Positions 13,451-19,408 of a stretch of DNA of 56,794 bases are shown here, piece after piece; positions within the stretch are counted from its first letter, which is position 1; every line of letters begins with the position of its first letter. The notes below the pieces were generated by a model that did no database searches, was not told the origin of the DNA, and saw nothing but the letters and a program-made list of their open reading frames with translations. The position numbers were made by a program, and so were the translations under genes. The stretch is from a virus. The stretch is from positions 1 to 56,794 of the IMG/VR virus record IMGVR_UViG_3300042862_000073, one strand, 5' to 3'.

Positions 13451-13600
13451 TCATTTCTTTTTTTTAGCTTTGATAGCCTTCTCCTGCTTTAACATAGCTT
13501 CTGTAGGCTTCTTACCTGAACCCTTCTTAGCTCGGATGTTATCCCAAAGTCCTCTTTGAGATGTGCTGCCATCCTTTCTTTTAATCATTTCCTTTTTCAT
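13451..13600 (-). CDS. Tiny basic protein (49 aa)
   Basis: Starts at ATG 13600 (MKKEMIKRKDGSTSQRGLWDN) and ends one base before the next gene starts. Strongly basic, ending in AIKAKKKK. The G-L-W-D-N-I-R-A-K-K-G-S-G-K-K-P-T segment is one I have seen in small proteins of phages with related gene blocks. Its start overlaps the upstream stop by ATGA (13597-13600). Probably made with its neighbours; role unknown. Confidence 0.75.
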   Translation of the reverse strand: MKKEMIKRKDGSTSQRGLWDNIRAKKGSGKKPTEAMLKQEKAIKAKKKK

Positions 13601-13734
13601 TTACCTTGACCAACATTAAGTTTAATATAGTTCTTTGAACCTTTAATCTTAGATGAATTGTTCTTTGAATGTACACCTGGTCTCTTAACCTTAGGTTTCT
13701 TTTTGAATGTAGTTACATTAGATACTTTTGCCAT
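13597..13734 (-). CDS. Tiny basic protein (45 aa)
   Basis: ATG at 13734. Contains TFKKKPKVKRPGVHSKNNSSKIKGSKNYIK, a motif (K-R-P-G-V-H-x-K-N-x-S-S-K-x-K-x-S-K-N-Y) familiar from phages that also carry the proteins encoded at 13156 and 14588. Highly basic, no hydrophobic core. A promoter -7 element (13751-13758) lies 16 bases upstream. Confidence 0.75.
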   Translation of the reverse strand: MAKVSNVTTFKKKPKVKRPGVHSKNNSSKIKGSKNYIKLNVGQGK

Positions 13735-13750
13735 TGTTGTATTGTTTCAA

Positions 13751-13758
13751 CAAATATA
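13751..13758 (-). promoter_or_regulatory. TATATTTG -7 element for the basic trio
   Basis: On the minus strand TATATTTG is an exact TAnnTTTG match, 16 bases before the ATG at 13734. No clear TTG lies at the right distance upstream, so the promoter is incomplete or activator-dependent. Confidence 0.4.
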
Positions 13759-14054
13759 ACATGCTAGAGGTAGATTTGAGTCACGAGCAGGTACAAAAAG
13801 TGCTATGTATTACGCATACTTTTCATACCATTACATGCTATCGGTGAGTTTTTCGCCTTTCGCTTTGGCTGACAACGGAAAGTGCTTGGTCCTGACTTGT
13901 CATTTAAACTTGTTATTATTTCTCGACGCATAGAGATATGAGTGGCTCTGTTACCAGTACGGCTGTATTACTTCCGTTACCCTACACGTCTGCCTGACTA
14001 TTCCAACCGGCGAGGCTACTTTTTCATTCGGCACGAAGGTGTAGCAAACCAAGA

Positions 14055-14133
14055 CTTAGAAAAAAAGAAAATCCCATACACCAGATCACATAACATACTG
14101 ATGCAGGGATTTGTATTATTCCGGTATGTGATC
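14055..14133 (-). ncRNA. Candidate small RNA or attenuator leader
   Basis: Transcription from the 14167 promoter would start near 14133. The RNA opens with GATCACATA, which pairs perfectly with TATGTGATC (plus-strand 14084-14092). An alternative stem, AAATCCC-TGCATCAG against CTGGTGTA-T-GGGATTT (14112 down to 14069), is followed by TCTTTTTTTCT, an intrinsic terminator. The loop of the first hairpin holds the left arm of the second, so the two folds exclude each other. Either it is a roughly 75-base RNA, or an attenuator for the genes starting at 13734. No known RNA family recognised. Confidence 0.6.
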
Positions 14134-14137
14134 GGGA

Positions 14138-14167
14138 CAAATATACATACAATACTTACAATGTCAA
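14138..14167 (-). promoter_or_regulatory. Leftward Bacteroidota-type promoter, perfect match
   Basis: On the minus strand TTG (14167-14165; the context is TTGACA), exactly 19 bases, then TATATTTG (14145-14138). This is a full match to the TTG/TAnnTTTG pattern. It faces the basic trio but is followed within about 75 bases by a strong terminator. Confidence 0.75.
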
Positions 14168-14244
14168 CAGTGTGGTGTAAAAATATCTGATTTGTTAAAT
14201 GCTCGTCTGATATTGTTGCGTACATTAGCTTAAAATTTACCACA

Positions 14245-14355
14245 ATGAAAGGACGTCCAAACCCTAATACCTTGATTAAGAGTATCAAGCCAGGCAGCAA
14301 GCCATCAGCAACAGGAAGTAACAAATCTAAAAAAGGCAACTGCGGTTGTAAATAA
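14245..14355 (+). CDS. Tiny basic protein (36 aa)
   Basis: ATG 14245 begins MKGRPNPNTLIKSIKPGSK, and the protein ends KSKKGNCGCK. Rich in Lys, Ser, Gly and Pro, apparently unfolded, with two C-terminal cysteines. It starts a rightward cluster of basic proteins, one base before the next gene's ATG at 14357. Function unknown. Confidence 0.6.
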   Translation: MKGRPNPNTLIKSIKPGSKPSATGSNKSKKGNCGCK

Positions 14356-14356
14356 T

Positions 14357-14584
14357 ATGAAAGCACCAAAGAAGAAGGGAGCTGTTAAAAAAGCTGTCAA
14401 GAAAGTAGTTAAGAAGGTAGTTGCTAAGAGAGCTGCTAAGAAGGCGGTTAAGAAGGATGTCGCTACTACTGCTAAGAAGATTATGCGTCCTCCGGTACAA
14501 CAGACTCCAATGCAACCTCCAATGGGTGGAATGGGAATGCAACCTGGAATGACAAGAGGAATGGGTAATCCTGGAATGTATTAA
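14357..14584 (+). CDS. Histone-H1-like Lys/Ala-rich protein (75 aa)
   Basis: First half is a K-K-A-V-K-K-V-V-K-K repeat like the tail of bacterial histone-H1-like proteins. Second half is Met/Pro/Gly-rich (PPVQQTPMQPPMGGMGMQPGMTRGMGNPGMY). Probably binds DNA through charge; could condense phage or host DNA or be packaged in the capsid. Low complexity makes homology hard to judge. Confidence 0.7.
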   Translation: MKAPKKKGAVKKAVKKVVKKVVAKRAAKKAVKKDVATTAKKIMRPPVQQTPMQPPMGGMGMQPGMTRGMGNPGMY

Positions 14585-14587
14585 TAA

Positions 14588-14869
14588 ATGGCGGCTAAGA
14601 AAACTCCTACAGGCAGAACTGCTAAACTAACTTCTAAGGATAGAAATCCTAAAGGTGGTTTAAGTGCGGCTGGTCGTAAGAAAATTAACGCTGTTGAAGG
14701 TAGAAACCTAAAGGCTCCTGCACCTAACCCTAAGACAGAGAAGGATGCAAGCCGCCGTAAATCATTCTGTTCGAGAATGAAAGGTATGAAGAAGAAGAAC
14801 ACGTCAGCTAAGACAGCTAACGATCCTAACTCAAGAATTAATAAGAGCCTACGTGCTTGGAACTGTTAA
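14588..14869 (+). CDS. Conserved basic phage protein (93 aa)
   Basis: Contains the ordered motifs SKDRNPKGGLSAAGRKK and RRKSFCSRMKGM, ending RAWNC. I recognise this combination (N-P-K-G-G-L-S-x-A-G-R-K-K, R-R-K-S-F-C-x-R-M) as a widespread small protein of marine and environmental phages (DUF6321-like). Function not established. Clustered with other basic proteins, which hints at a shared role in virion DNA or capsid assembly. Confidence 0.8.
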   Translation: MAAKKTPTGRTAKLTSKDRNPKGGLSAAGRKKINAVEGRNLKAPAPNPKTEKDASRRKSFCSRMKGMKKKNTSAKTANDPNSRINKSLRAWNC

Positions 14870-14880
14870 AATAAAAGACA

Positions 14881-15252
14881 ATGAACATTAAAGACCTCGG
14901 CAACTACGAACTTGTAAACGGTAATACCGATAGCCCTATCCTTATAGGCACACCTACATTTTACAACTTTTCTATACAAACAAAGACAGCTGTTGATCCA
15001 ACATCTACTAGACCTATGTTTAATGCGGCTACTCAAGTAGAAATGAAGGATAATTTACTTACCCTTCTAGAAGATGCGTCTATAGCGTTGGATCAGAATG
15101 GTGATGGTTGCGGATTCTGGTGGTATATCACAGATATTAAATCTGAATACATTAACAAGATAGGTGTTACTGGATACTTTATGGTTCTTTCTGCTACGGT
15201 TATTGCAGTTGAGGATAACAACATCCCTGCTGTATCTCCATCTAACGTATAA
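14881..15252 (+). CDS. Hypothetical protein (123 aa)
   Basis: Neutral to acidic, in contrast with its basic neighbours. GNYELVNGNTDSPILIGTPTFYNFSIQTK, then FWWYITDIKSEYINKIGVTGYFMVLSATVIAVED, suggests a beta-rich fold. It could be a decoration or structural protein, but there is no firm signature. Followed directly by a terminator. Confidence 0.65.
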   Translation: MNIKDLGNYELVNGNTDSPILIGTPTFYNFSIQTKTAVDPTSTRPMFNAATQVEMKDNLLTLLEDASIALDQNGDGCGFWWYITDIKSEYINKIGVTGYFMVLSATVIAVEDNNIPAVSPSNV

Positions 15253-15273
15253 AAATATATTTGCTTAATACTT

Positions 15274-15306
15274 AAACCCGGTGTATATTGCATCGGGTTT
15301 TTTATT
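15274..15306 (+). terminator. Rho-independent terminator
   Basis: AAACCCG (15274-15280) pairs with CGGGTTT (15294-15300), extended by GTG/CAT with one wobble, then a T run to 15304. Ends the 14245-15252 unit. The next gene starts three bases later. Confidence 0.85.
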
Positions 15307-15308
15307 AC

Positions 15309-15620
15309 ATGAAGGTACGGTTCTATACACAGGAAGATTATCACAACAGTGAAGGCGTTATTGATTTCACTAGAGGTCAGGACGGAACCTTCTTGCAATG
15401 GGGAACACAAACCAATGGTGTTGGAGAGGATACCGTGGCGGTAGTTAAGGATTCTCTAGGTCATGTACATCTCATTCATCCCGAGTGGTTATCTTTTGTC
15501 GGCTCCCAAAATGATCTGATTGAAAGCCTCCTCGAAGAGATAGTAGATGAGTACATACCTAACGCGCTACAGATTGATGCTAGAGCCCAAATAAAGGCCA
15601 TACTTAAACGCCACCTATGA
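15309..15620 (+). CDS. Hypothetical protein (103 aa)
   Basis: ATG 15309 is preferred because the earlier in-frame ATG (15288) lies inside the terminator stem. MKVRFYTQEDYHNSEGVID, later GHVHLIHPEWLSFVG, suggests a small beta barrel or SH3-like fold followed by a helix (LIESLLEEIVDEYIPNALQ). Overlaps the RusA-like gene by ATGA (15617-15620). Function unknown, possibly linked to recombination. Confidence 0.65.
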   Translation: MKVRFYTQEDYHNSEGVIDFTRGQDGTFLQWGTQTNGVGEDTVAVVKDSLGHVHLIHPEWLSFVGSQNDLIESLLEEIVDEYIPNALQIDARAQIKAILKRHL

Positions 15621-16012
15621 ACAGAGTAGATGTCAAGCCAATATCAATTAACACTGCCTATCGCGGTGGTAGGCGGTTTAAGACAAAGAAGTATATAGAC
15701 TTTGAGGCCCACTCTATGGCCATCATCAAAAAGGAGAAGCTACCTGAAGGACCTATCGGACTTCTTTTAGAATATGGATTTAGCAATAGAGCTCAGGACG
15801 TCGACTCTTGTATCAAGATGTCAATAGATGTCCTACAAAAGCGTCTAGGATTCAATGATAAGATTATCATGGAACTTTACGTTAAGAAGATTCTTGTCCC
15901 TAAGGGGGAAGAGTTCTGGAGTTTTAAATTTTACACCATACAATATGAACAGCAAAACACTGAAAGCAGTAATAGCCGACCTAGAAAACCGAGAGGAAAA
16001 GGGAAGGGCTGA
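15617..16012 (+). CDS. RusA-like Holliday junction resolvase
   Basis: 131 residues with RusA-type layout: SINTAYRGGRRFKTKKY (the N-x-x-Y-R...R-x-x-T start), then AQDVDSCIKMSIDVLQKRLGFNDKIIMELYVKK (about 57-90), where D-V-D...K and the later N-D-K-I provide the metal-binding aspartates and lysine of RusA. RusA proteins are dimeric endonucleases that cut four-way DNA junctions, which the RecE/RecT pair would generate. The C-terminal tail is basic (SRPRKPRGKGKG). In the usual motif Asn follows D-V-D; here it is Ser. Overlaps the next gene by 68 bases. Confidence 0.85.
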   Translation: MNRVDVKPISINTAYRGGRRFKTKKYIDFEAHSMAIIKKEKLPEGPIGLLLEYGFSNRAQDVDSCIKMSIDVLQKRLGFNDKIIMELYVKKILVPKGEEFWSFKFYTIQYEQQNTESSNSRPRKPRGKGKG

Positions 16013-16514
16013 GTACGGAACTACCGTAGACAGGACAGATCTATCACCTATGGATTGGGAACAACATCTCTATGAGGAGCTGCTAGATTCAGCACTCTAT
16101 CTCAAGCGTAGAAGCACAATGGACAACCTTCAAAACCTTTCACATAAGGTTGAGAGTTTCAATCGTGCGTTCAACCTACCAATTCGCATTAAGCCACAAC
16201 TAATTAAACAACAGGAGTATGAACTTCAATATAACCTACTACGTGAAGAACTTAGCGAGTATGGCGATGCTTGTGTTGCAAATGATCTTACTGGTATTGC
16301 TGACGCTATCGGTGATATGCTATATGTACTTCTTGGAATGGCTATTCGTCATGGCATACAAGATAATCTGGAGAAGATATTTAATGAGATACATGAATCT
16401 AATATGTCGAAGCTTGATAATGGCATGCCGATATATAATGAGGCTGGTAAGGTAATGAAGTCAAACAGTTATAAGAAACCTAATTTAGAAAATATCATAT
16501 ATGGAAATCACTGA
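15945..16514 (+). CDS. Two-domain MazG-like NTP pyrophosphatase (189 aa)
   Basis: Residues 1-55 (AVIADLENREEKGRAEYGTTVDRTDLSPMDWEQHLYEELLDSALYLKRR) match a common phage protein with a MazG-type helix pair (E-E-L-L-D). Residues about 60-180 look like a second all-alpha NTP-pyrophosphatase unit: NLLREELSEYGDACVANDLTGIADAIGDMLYVLLGMAIRHG, with E-E-x-x-E and D-x-x-G-D-M metal-binding residues as in HisE/MazG proteins. Such enzymes hydrolyse nucleoside triphosphates and may lower (p)ppGpp or clean the dNTP pool. The joined arrangement is unusual; a fusion is supported by one continuous frame. It overlaps the RusA-like gene by 68 bases. Confidence 0.75.
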   Translation: MNSKTLKAVIADLENREEKGRAEYGTTVDRTDLSPMDWEQHLYEELLDSALYLKRRSTMDNLQNLSHKVESFNRAFNLPIRIKPQLIKQQEYELQYNLLREELSEYGDACVANDLTGIADAIGDMLYVLLGMAIRHGIQDNLEKIFNEIHESNMSKLDNGMPIYNEAGKVMKSNSYKKPNLENIIYGNH

Positions 16515-16707
16515 AAAAGAGGCGACGCTCCTCAACGAAATCATTGTTAGAACTGCTAACGCGGAGTTAACCAAGTTAAACGTACCTGAAGAGGATAGAG
16601 AACTATTTGTAGCTCTATTCGCAGGAGGATACACCAAGGCATTAAAAGACATTACAGAAGGTATAGATATCTTTAAGGAGGTTGAGGAAAAGTTAGCTAA
16701 AGAATGA
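16501..16707 (+). CDS. Hypothetical acidic helical protein (68 aa)
   Basis: ATG 16501 overlaps the previous gene by 14 bases. Sequence MEITEKEATLLNEIIVRTANAELTKLNVPEEDRELFVALF reads as a small helical bundle. No motif. The 43-base gap after it contains GCGGCGTTCCAAA at 16714, one copy of the window-wide motif. Confidence 0.6.
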   Translation: MEITEKEATLLNEIIVRTANAELTKLNVPEEDRELFVALFAGGYTKALKDITEGIDIFKEVEEKLAKE

Positions 16708-16750
16708 ATTTAAGCGGCGTTCCAAATTATACTTTTGGAAATAAAACACC

Positions 16751-17008
16751 ATGAGAATCACAGATGAAATCCTAGATGAACTAGGCTTCGAGAAGAAGGA
16801 GACCGTAGGACTATCCTACTTTTATGAGCTAATGATTAGCGATACGGAAGAGTTCGCTCCAATCTATCTAATAACTAAAGAGTTAAGCGATGAGATAGAC
16901 GGATTCTGGACCATACTTCTATGTGATGATGTGAGTATTTCATGGGTAGACGCCGCGCGTTTAAAAGAATTTGTAAAGAATATGCAATACGCTTGTTCAC
17001 ACAAGTAG
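16751..17008 (+). CDS. Hypothetical acidic protein (85 aa)
   Basis: Starts MRITDEILDELGFEKKE after AAATAAAACACC, with an alpha/beta pattern ending in a helix (ARLKEFVKNMQYACSHK). Resembles short phage proteins that begin with a helix and continue as a meander, but no family is assigned. Followed by a terminator. Confidence 0.6.
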   Translation: MRITDEILDELGFEKKETVGLSYFYELMISDTEEFAPIYLITKELSDEIDGFWTILLCDDVSISWVDAARLKEFVKNMQYACSHK

Positions 17009-17065
17009 TTTGTTATATATTAGCTATGCTTTTCATAAGTTTATTTAGTTTATTGGTTAAGACGG

Positions 17066-17095
17066 GGGGTGTTGTAAGCACCCCTCTTCTTTTTT
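17066..17095 (+). terminator. Rho-independent terminator
   Basis: GGGGTG (17066-17071), loop TTGTAAG, CACCCC (17079-17084), then TCTTCTTTTTT. It separates the 16751 gene from the HNH-type gene at 17105, so the latter is probably read from leakage or its own weak promoter. Confidence 0.8.
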
Positions 17096-17104
17096 ACATT
17101 CAAC

Positions 17105-17560
17105 ATGAAATGTCAAAATACTGAGTGCCACTGCACTACATTCAATCAAAAGTTCTGTAAGTTCTATCGTCCGGATAAAAAGAAGAAGTCTAGCGGCATC
17201 TCAAAAGTTCGGAAGCCGACAGGAGAAATGGAGGTATTCCAAAAGCTATGGGACGAGCGACCACACACCTGCTTTGTTTCAGGTGATCAGCTAGAGTTCT
17301 CCCACTACATTTGTTTTCATATTCTTGGTAAAGGGGCATACCCCAAGTACCGGTTAAACCCCGACAACATCATCTTTGTTTCAAGGGAGTATCACGATGA
17401 CTGGCATAGCATGACTAAGCCGGAGCTTCTTAAAAAGGATTGTGACTGGCAAAAGGTATTCGATATATACGATAACCTAAAGGAACGTTATATCAAAGAG
17501 GCTAAAGCAGAACTATCAGTATACCTCCAATTAATGCAGAAGGAATCCCAACAAGAGTAG
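17105..17560 (+). CDS. HNH/NinG-like endonuclease (151 aa)
   Basis: Cysteines at the N terminus (C-Q-N-T-E-C-H-C) are followed by a core reading CFVSGDQLEFSHYICFHILG, then KYRLNPDNIIFVSREYHDDWHS (about 60-110). The H in FSHY, N-P-D-N and H-D-D-W-H parallel the H-N-H motif of NinG-type and other HNH recombination nucleases. It may cut recombination or replication intermediates. Located with the RusA-like gene, so the two may act in the same pathway. It converges on, and overlaps by 59 bases, the spanin-type gene of the opposite strand. Confidence 0.75.
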   Translation: MKCQNTECHCTTFNQKFCKFYRPDKKKKSSGISKVRKPTGEMEVFQKLWDERPHTCFVSGDQLEFSHYICFHILGKGAYPKYRLNPDNIIFVSREYHDDWHSMTKPELLKKDCDWQKVFDIYDNLKERYIKEAKAELSVYLQLMQKESQQE

Positions 17561-17897
17561 TAGTACGCCAAAATTTCTTTCGGTTAGTCTGCTTTTCCAC
17601 ATCACCATTAAGCTTCTGAATTGTTCTATCGCGTTCAGCCACTATCATCTTCCATTCATCAATGGTTTTGATTTGGTCAACTATTACCATCTGACTAATA
17701 CTATCGCCACGCGTAAGTAGTGTCACCTGTTTAAGTAGGTAATCTCTTTCGGCTTTCAATTTTAGCAGGGCGCGAACCTCACTAGTCGTTAGACTGACCA
17801 GGGTATCGCTCACCTGCAAGCTCTGCGAGAAGGCTGTGCATGGCTCTACGAAGGCCATTACGATCAAGAGAGTCAATAGCACTAATATTTGCTTCAT
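17502..17897 (-). CDS. Spanin-like protein (o- or u-spanin, 131 aa)
   Basis: N-terminal signal (MKQILVLLTLLIVMAFVEPC, Cys20), a long coiled coil (residues about 35-105), then a C-terminal membrane segment (TTTLVGIPSALIGGILIVLL). A lipidated N terminus plus a C-terminal anchor is the layout of unimolecular spanins; the sequence around Cys20 (VEPC) is a weak lipobox, so lipidation is uncertain. Its start lies inside the 3' end of the upstream i-spanin-like gene in another frame, as in Rz/Rz1 pairs. It would join inner and outer membranes at lysis. Its last 59 bases overlap the HNH-type gene on the other strand. Confidence 0.65.
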   Translation of the reverse strand: MKQILVLLTLLIVMAFVEPCTAFSQSLQVSDTLVSLTTSEVRALLKLKAERDYLLKQVTLLTRGDSISQMVIVDQIKTIDEWKMIVAERDRTIQKLNGDVEKQTNRKKFWRTTTLVGIPSALIGGILIVLL

Positions 17898-18138
17898 AAA
17901 TTGCTGTATTGCGTTCTAACTGTTGATTTAATAGATCTATCTCAATCATACGTTGAGTGTTGGTAGCTTCTAGGCTGTCTATAACATGGTTAGCCCTGTC
18001 AGATCTACGTTCATACCCCTGTATTACCTTCTCGTCCGTCTTAATTCTAATGTACATAGTTTGAATTAAGATGCATAGAAATAATGCAGCTGCTACTCCA
18101 ATAGCTAATTTAATTTGTTCCTTCGTCTGTTGTGTCAT
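17782..18138 (-). CDS. i-spanin-like (Rz-type) protein (118 aa)
   Basis: Start chosen at ATG 18138 (MTQQTKEQ) rather than the earlier in-frame start at 18168. One N-terminal membrane anchor (IKLAIGVAAALFLCILIQTMYI, about 9-30), then a long periplasmic coiled coil (RRSDRANHVIDSLEATNTQRMIEIDLLNQQLERN). This is the inner-membrane spanin layout. It overlaps the holin gene upstream by 29 bases and the spanin-like gene downstream by 116 bases, in a typical compact lysis cassette. Confidence 0.75.
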   Translation of the reverse strand: MTQQTKEQIKLAIGVAAALFLCILIQTMYIRIKTDEKVIQGYERRSDRANHVIDSLEATNTQRMIEIDLLNQQLERNTAIYEANISAIDSLDRNGLRRAMHSLLAELAGERYPGQSND

Positions 18139-18355
18139 TCTGTTTATTTTTTGTAAAGATAGACTCAATTACGGTTAATCCAAGACCTCCACCTGCTAAA
18201 AGTAGAAGTCCGTCAAACATATATTCAGGACATTTATATTCTGTGAATGTGCCTATATAGGACAAGTTGATACAAACAATTAGGGCTAGTATTGCACTAA
18301 CCCTCTTACTACTTGCATCCCCCTCTGCGCTTAACAGCGACTTTAACCATTTCAC
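18110..18355 (-). CDS. Holin-like protein, GTG start (81 aa)
   Basis: Begins with GTG 18355 overlapping the upstream TGA. MKWLKSLLSAEGDASSKRVSA is an N-terminal cytoplasmic stretch; two membrane segments follow, about 21-37 (AILALIVCINLSYIGTF) and 45-65 (MFDGLLLLAGGGLGLTVIESI), ending in a charged tail (KNKQNDTTDEGTN). This layout and its place next to the endolysin fit a small phage holin. The family is probable, not proven. Confidence 0.7.
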   Translation of the reverse strand: MKWLKSLLSAEGDASSKRVSAILALIVCINLSYIGTFTEYKCPEYMFDGLLLLAGGGLGLTVIESIFTKNKQNDTTDEGTN

Positions 18356-18525
18356 TTTTTCCTAGACATTTTTATAATGGTATAGATAGAAGCTATACCC
18401 GAAAGTACAAGGCAAAACATTTTGAGAGCAAACTCAACATCTAACAACCAAGCTGGAACTGATAATAGGATGCTGCTTATTGTGCCTGTTATCCCTTCCG
18501 TTATTTGCTGTTGGTGATTGCTCAT
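18352..18525 (-). CDS. Small holin-like membrane protein (57 aa)
   Basis: ATG 18525 overlaps the endolysin stop (TAATG). MSNHQQQITEGITGTISSILLSVPAWLLDVEFALKMF, then FCLVLSGIASIYTIIKMSRKK: two membrane segments with a short basic tail. Adjacent to the larger holin-like gene, the two could be a holin and antiholin or a two-component holin. No experimentally known homologue recognised. Confidence 0.65.
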   Translation of the reverse strand: MSNHQQQITEGITGTISSILLSVPAWLLDVEFALKMFCLVLSGIASIYTIIKMSRKK

Positions 18526-19079
18526 TATGAGAAGTCTTTTTCGTTAAACAATATGCACGAGAAATATTTTACCCCACTCTTTTCGCATAGCCCTATGAAC
18601 TCATCGTACTCTTTAGGGTTATTTCTCACTAGACATCCGGCACTCCACTTGTCAATTATCCTGCTAATTGCATTGGCATTTGCACGGTGATGGTTAATGC
18701 CATAGTTACCGTAGACAGCTTTACCTATCTGCTCGCTTTTACTGTTCTTATTTGTATCTCTGAATACAGGGACAGGAGCATATTGAACTAGGGCCTTGTA
18801 TTGCCCCTTATGCTTTCCAATCACCCAAGAGTTTAGATGTTGACCTTCTGCAAGTACAGCCGTTCCTTTAGGATTCATAAAGTTCTTCAACCAATGAACT
18901 CCAGGGTTAGTAGTTCCTGTATGCCATGTAACCTGTTCATTATGAACTACACCCATCAGATCATCAAATTGATCAGGAGCATCAGAAGCCGAACGAATGT
19001 TTACCAATTGAAATGGTAGCCATTTGTATCCCTTCTTAGTAGCAATCGCTTTTAATTCCTCTATTGTTGGTGTTTTCAT
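18525..19079 (-). CDS. Endolysin with YkuD-like S-x-G-C motif (184 aa)
   Basis: Ends with the motif YGINHHRANANAISRIIDKWSAGCLV (about 135-160): an upstream His and the S-A-G-C segment parallel the catalytic H...S-x-G-C of L,D-transpeptidase (YkuD)-like enzymes, with Cys as nucleophile. Similar I-N-x-H-R...W-S-A-G-C-x-V proteins occur as putative cell-wall enzymes in Bacteroidota phages. It is the first gene of the lysis cassette, followed without gap by two holin-like and two spanin-like genes. No signal peptide, so release probably depends on the holin. Exact bond cleaved unknown. Confidence 0.7.
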   Translation of the reverse strand: MKTPTIEELKAIATKKGYKWLPFQLVNIRSASDAPDQFDDLMGVVHNEQVTWHTGTTNPGVHWLKNFMNPKGTAVLAEGQHLNSWVIGKHKGQYKALVQYAPVPVFRDTNKNSKSEQIGKAVYGNYGINHHRANANAISRIIDKWSAGCLVRNNPKEYDEFIGLCEKSGVKYFSCILFNEKDFS

Positions 19080-19124
19080 CTTGATTAAATCAACTAGGTA
19101 AAAATAGTGATAAAAGGCATCTGT

Positions 19125-19271
19125 TTATTCAACAACTACCTCTTCTTTTGCACTATTCTGATCCTGTGCAATCTTGTTTAGAAAGTTCAGTAGCGGCAGT
19201 CCAAATTTGGTCGGCATCTCCTGGATAAAAGCTTCAAGCTCTTTTACTTGTGTTTCGTTAAGTGTAATCAT
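19125..19271 (-). CDS. Tiny hypothetical protein (48 aa)
   Basis: ATGA overlap with the upstream gene at 19268-19271. MITLNETQVKELEAFIQEMPTKFGLPLLNFLNKIAQDQ is helical, like a short phage chaperone or tail-accessory protein. No recognised family. Its coding DNA includes one copy of the window-wide motif (GCGGCAGTCCAAA on the plus strand, 19193). Confidence 0.55.
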   Translation of the reverse strand: MITLNETQVKELEAFIQEMPTKFGLPLLNFLNKIAQDQNSAKEEVVVE

Positions 19272-19408
19272 GATATTTGCGTTTGTGTATTTTCGTCAGA
19301 AACTTCTTCTGTTACTGTTTCGTAGTTTCCCCACTCAATAGCTTCCTGCTCATTAAGTGTTTCTATGTAACCGTTCTCGGTTATCATTCTGTACTTTGTT
19401 ATTATCAT
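19268..19408 (-). CDS. Tiny acidic protein (46 aa)
   Basis: ATG 19408 (MIITKYRMITENGYIETLNEQEAIEW) overlaps the fibre gene's stop by ATGA, so it is preferred to the upstream start at 19450 inside that gene. Acidic tail (TVTEEVSDENTQTQ). The position right after a receptor-binding fibre suggests a tail-fibre chaperone or attachment protein, which is inference. Confidence 0.6.
   Translation of the reverse strand: MIITKYRMITENGYIETLNEQEAIEWGNYETVTEEVSDENTQTQIS

Larger units (their letters stand above)
13735..14244. other. Divergent intergenic region
   Basis: About 510 bases between the leftward basic trio and the rightward gene at 14245. It contains a -7 element for the leftward genes (13751-13758), a complete leftward promoter (14138-14167) with a 75-base structured RNA and terminator, and nothing gene-like on either strand. 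An 82-codon rightward frame at 13942 lacks any family signature. I found no tRNA fold. A rightward promoter for 14245 is expected but not clear. Confidence 0.6.

Noticed and set aside
13760-14120. Possible tRNA in the divergent region
   Set aside because: No T-loop consensus (GGTTCGAATCC-like) or cloverleaf arms found on either strand.
13942-14369. Frames of 82 (rightward) and 117 (leftward) codons in the divergent region
   Set aside because: They run across a promoter, a structured RNA and the start of a real gene; composition is not protein-like.
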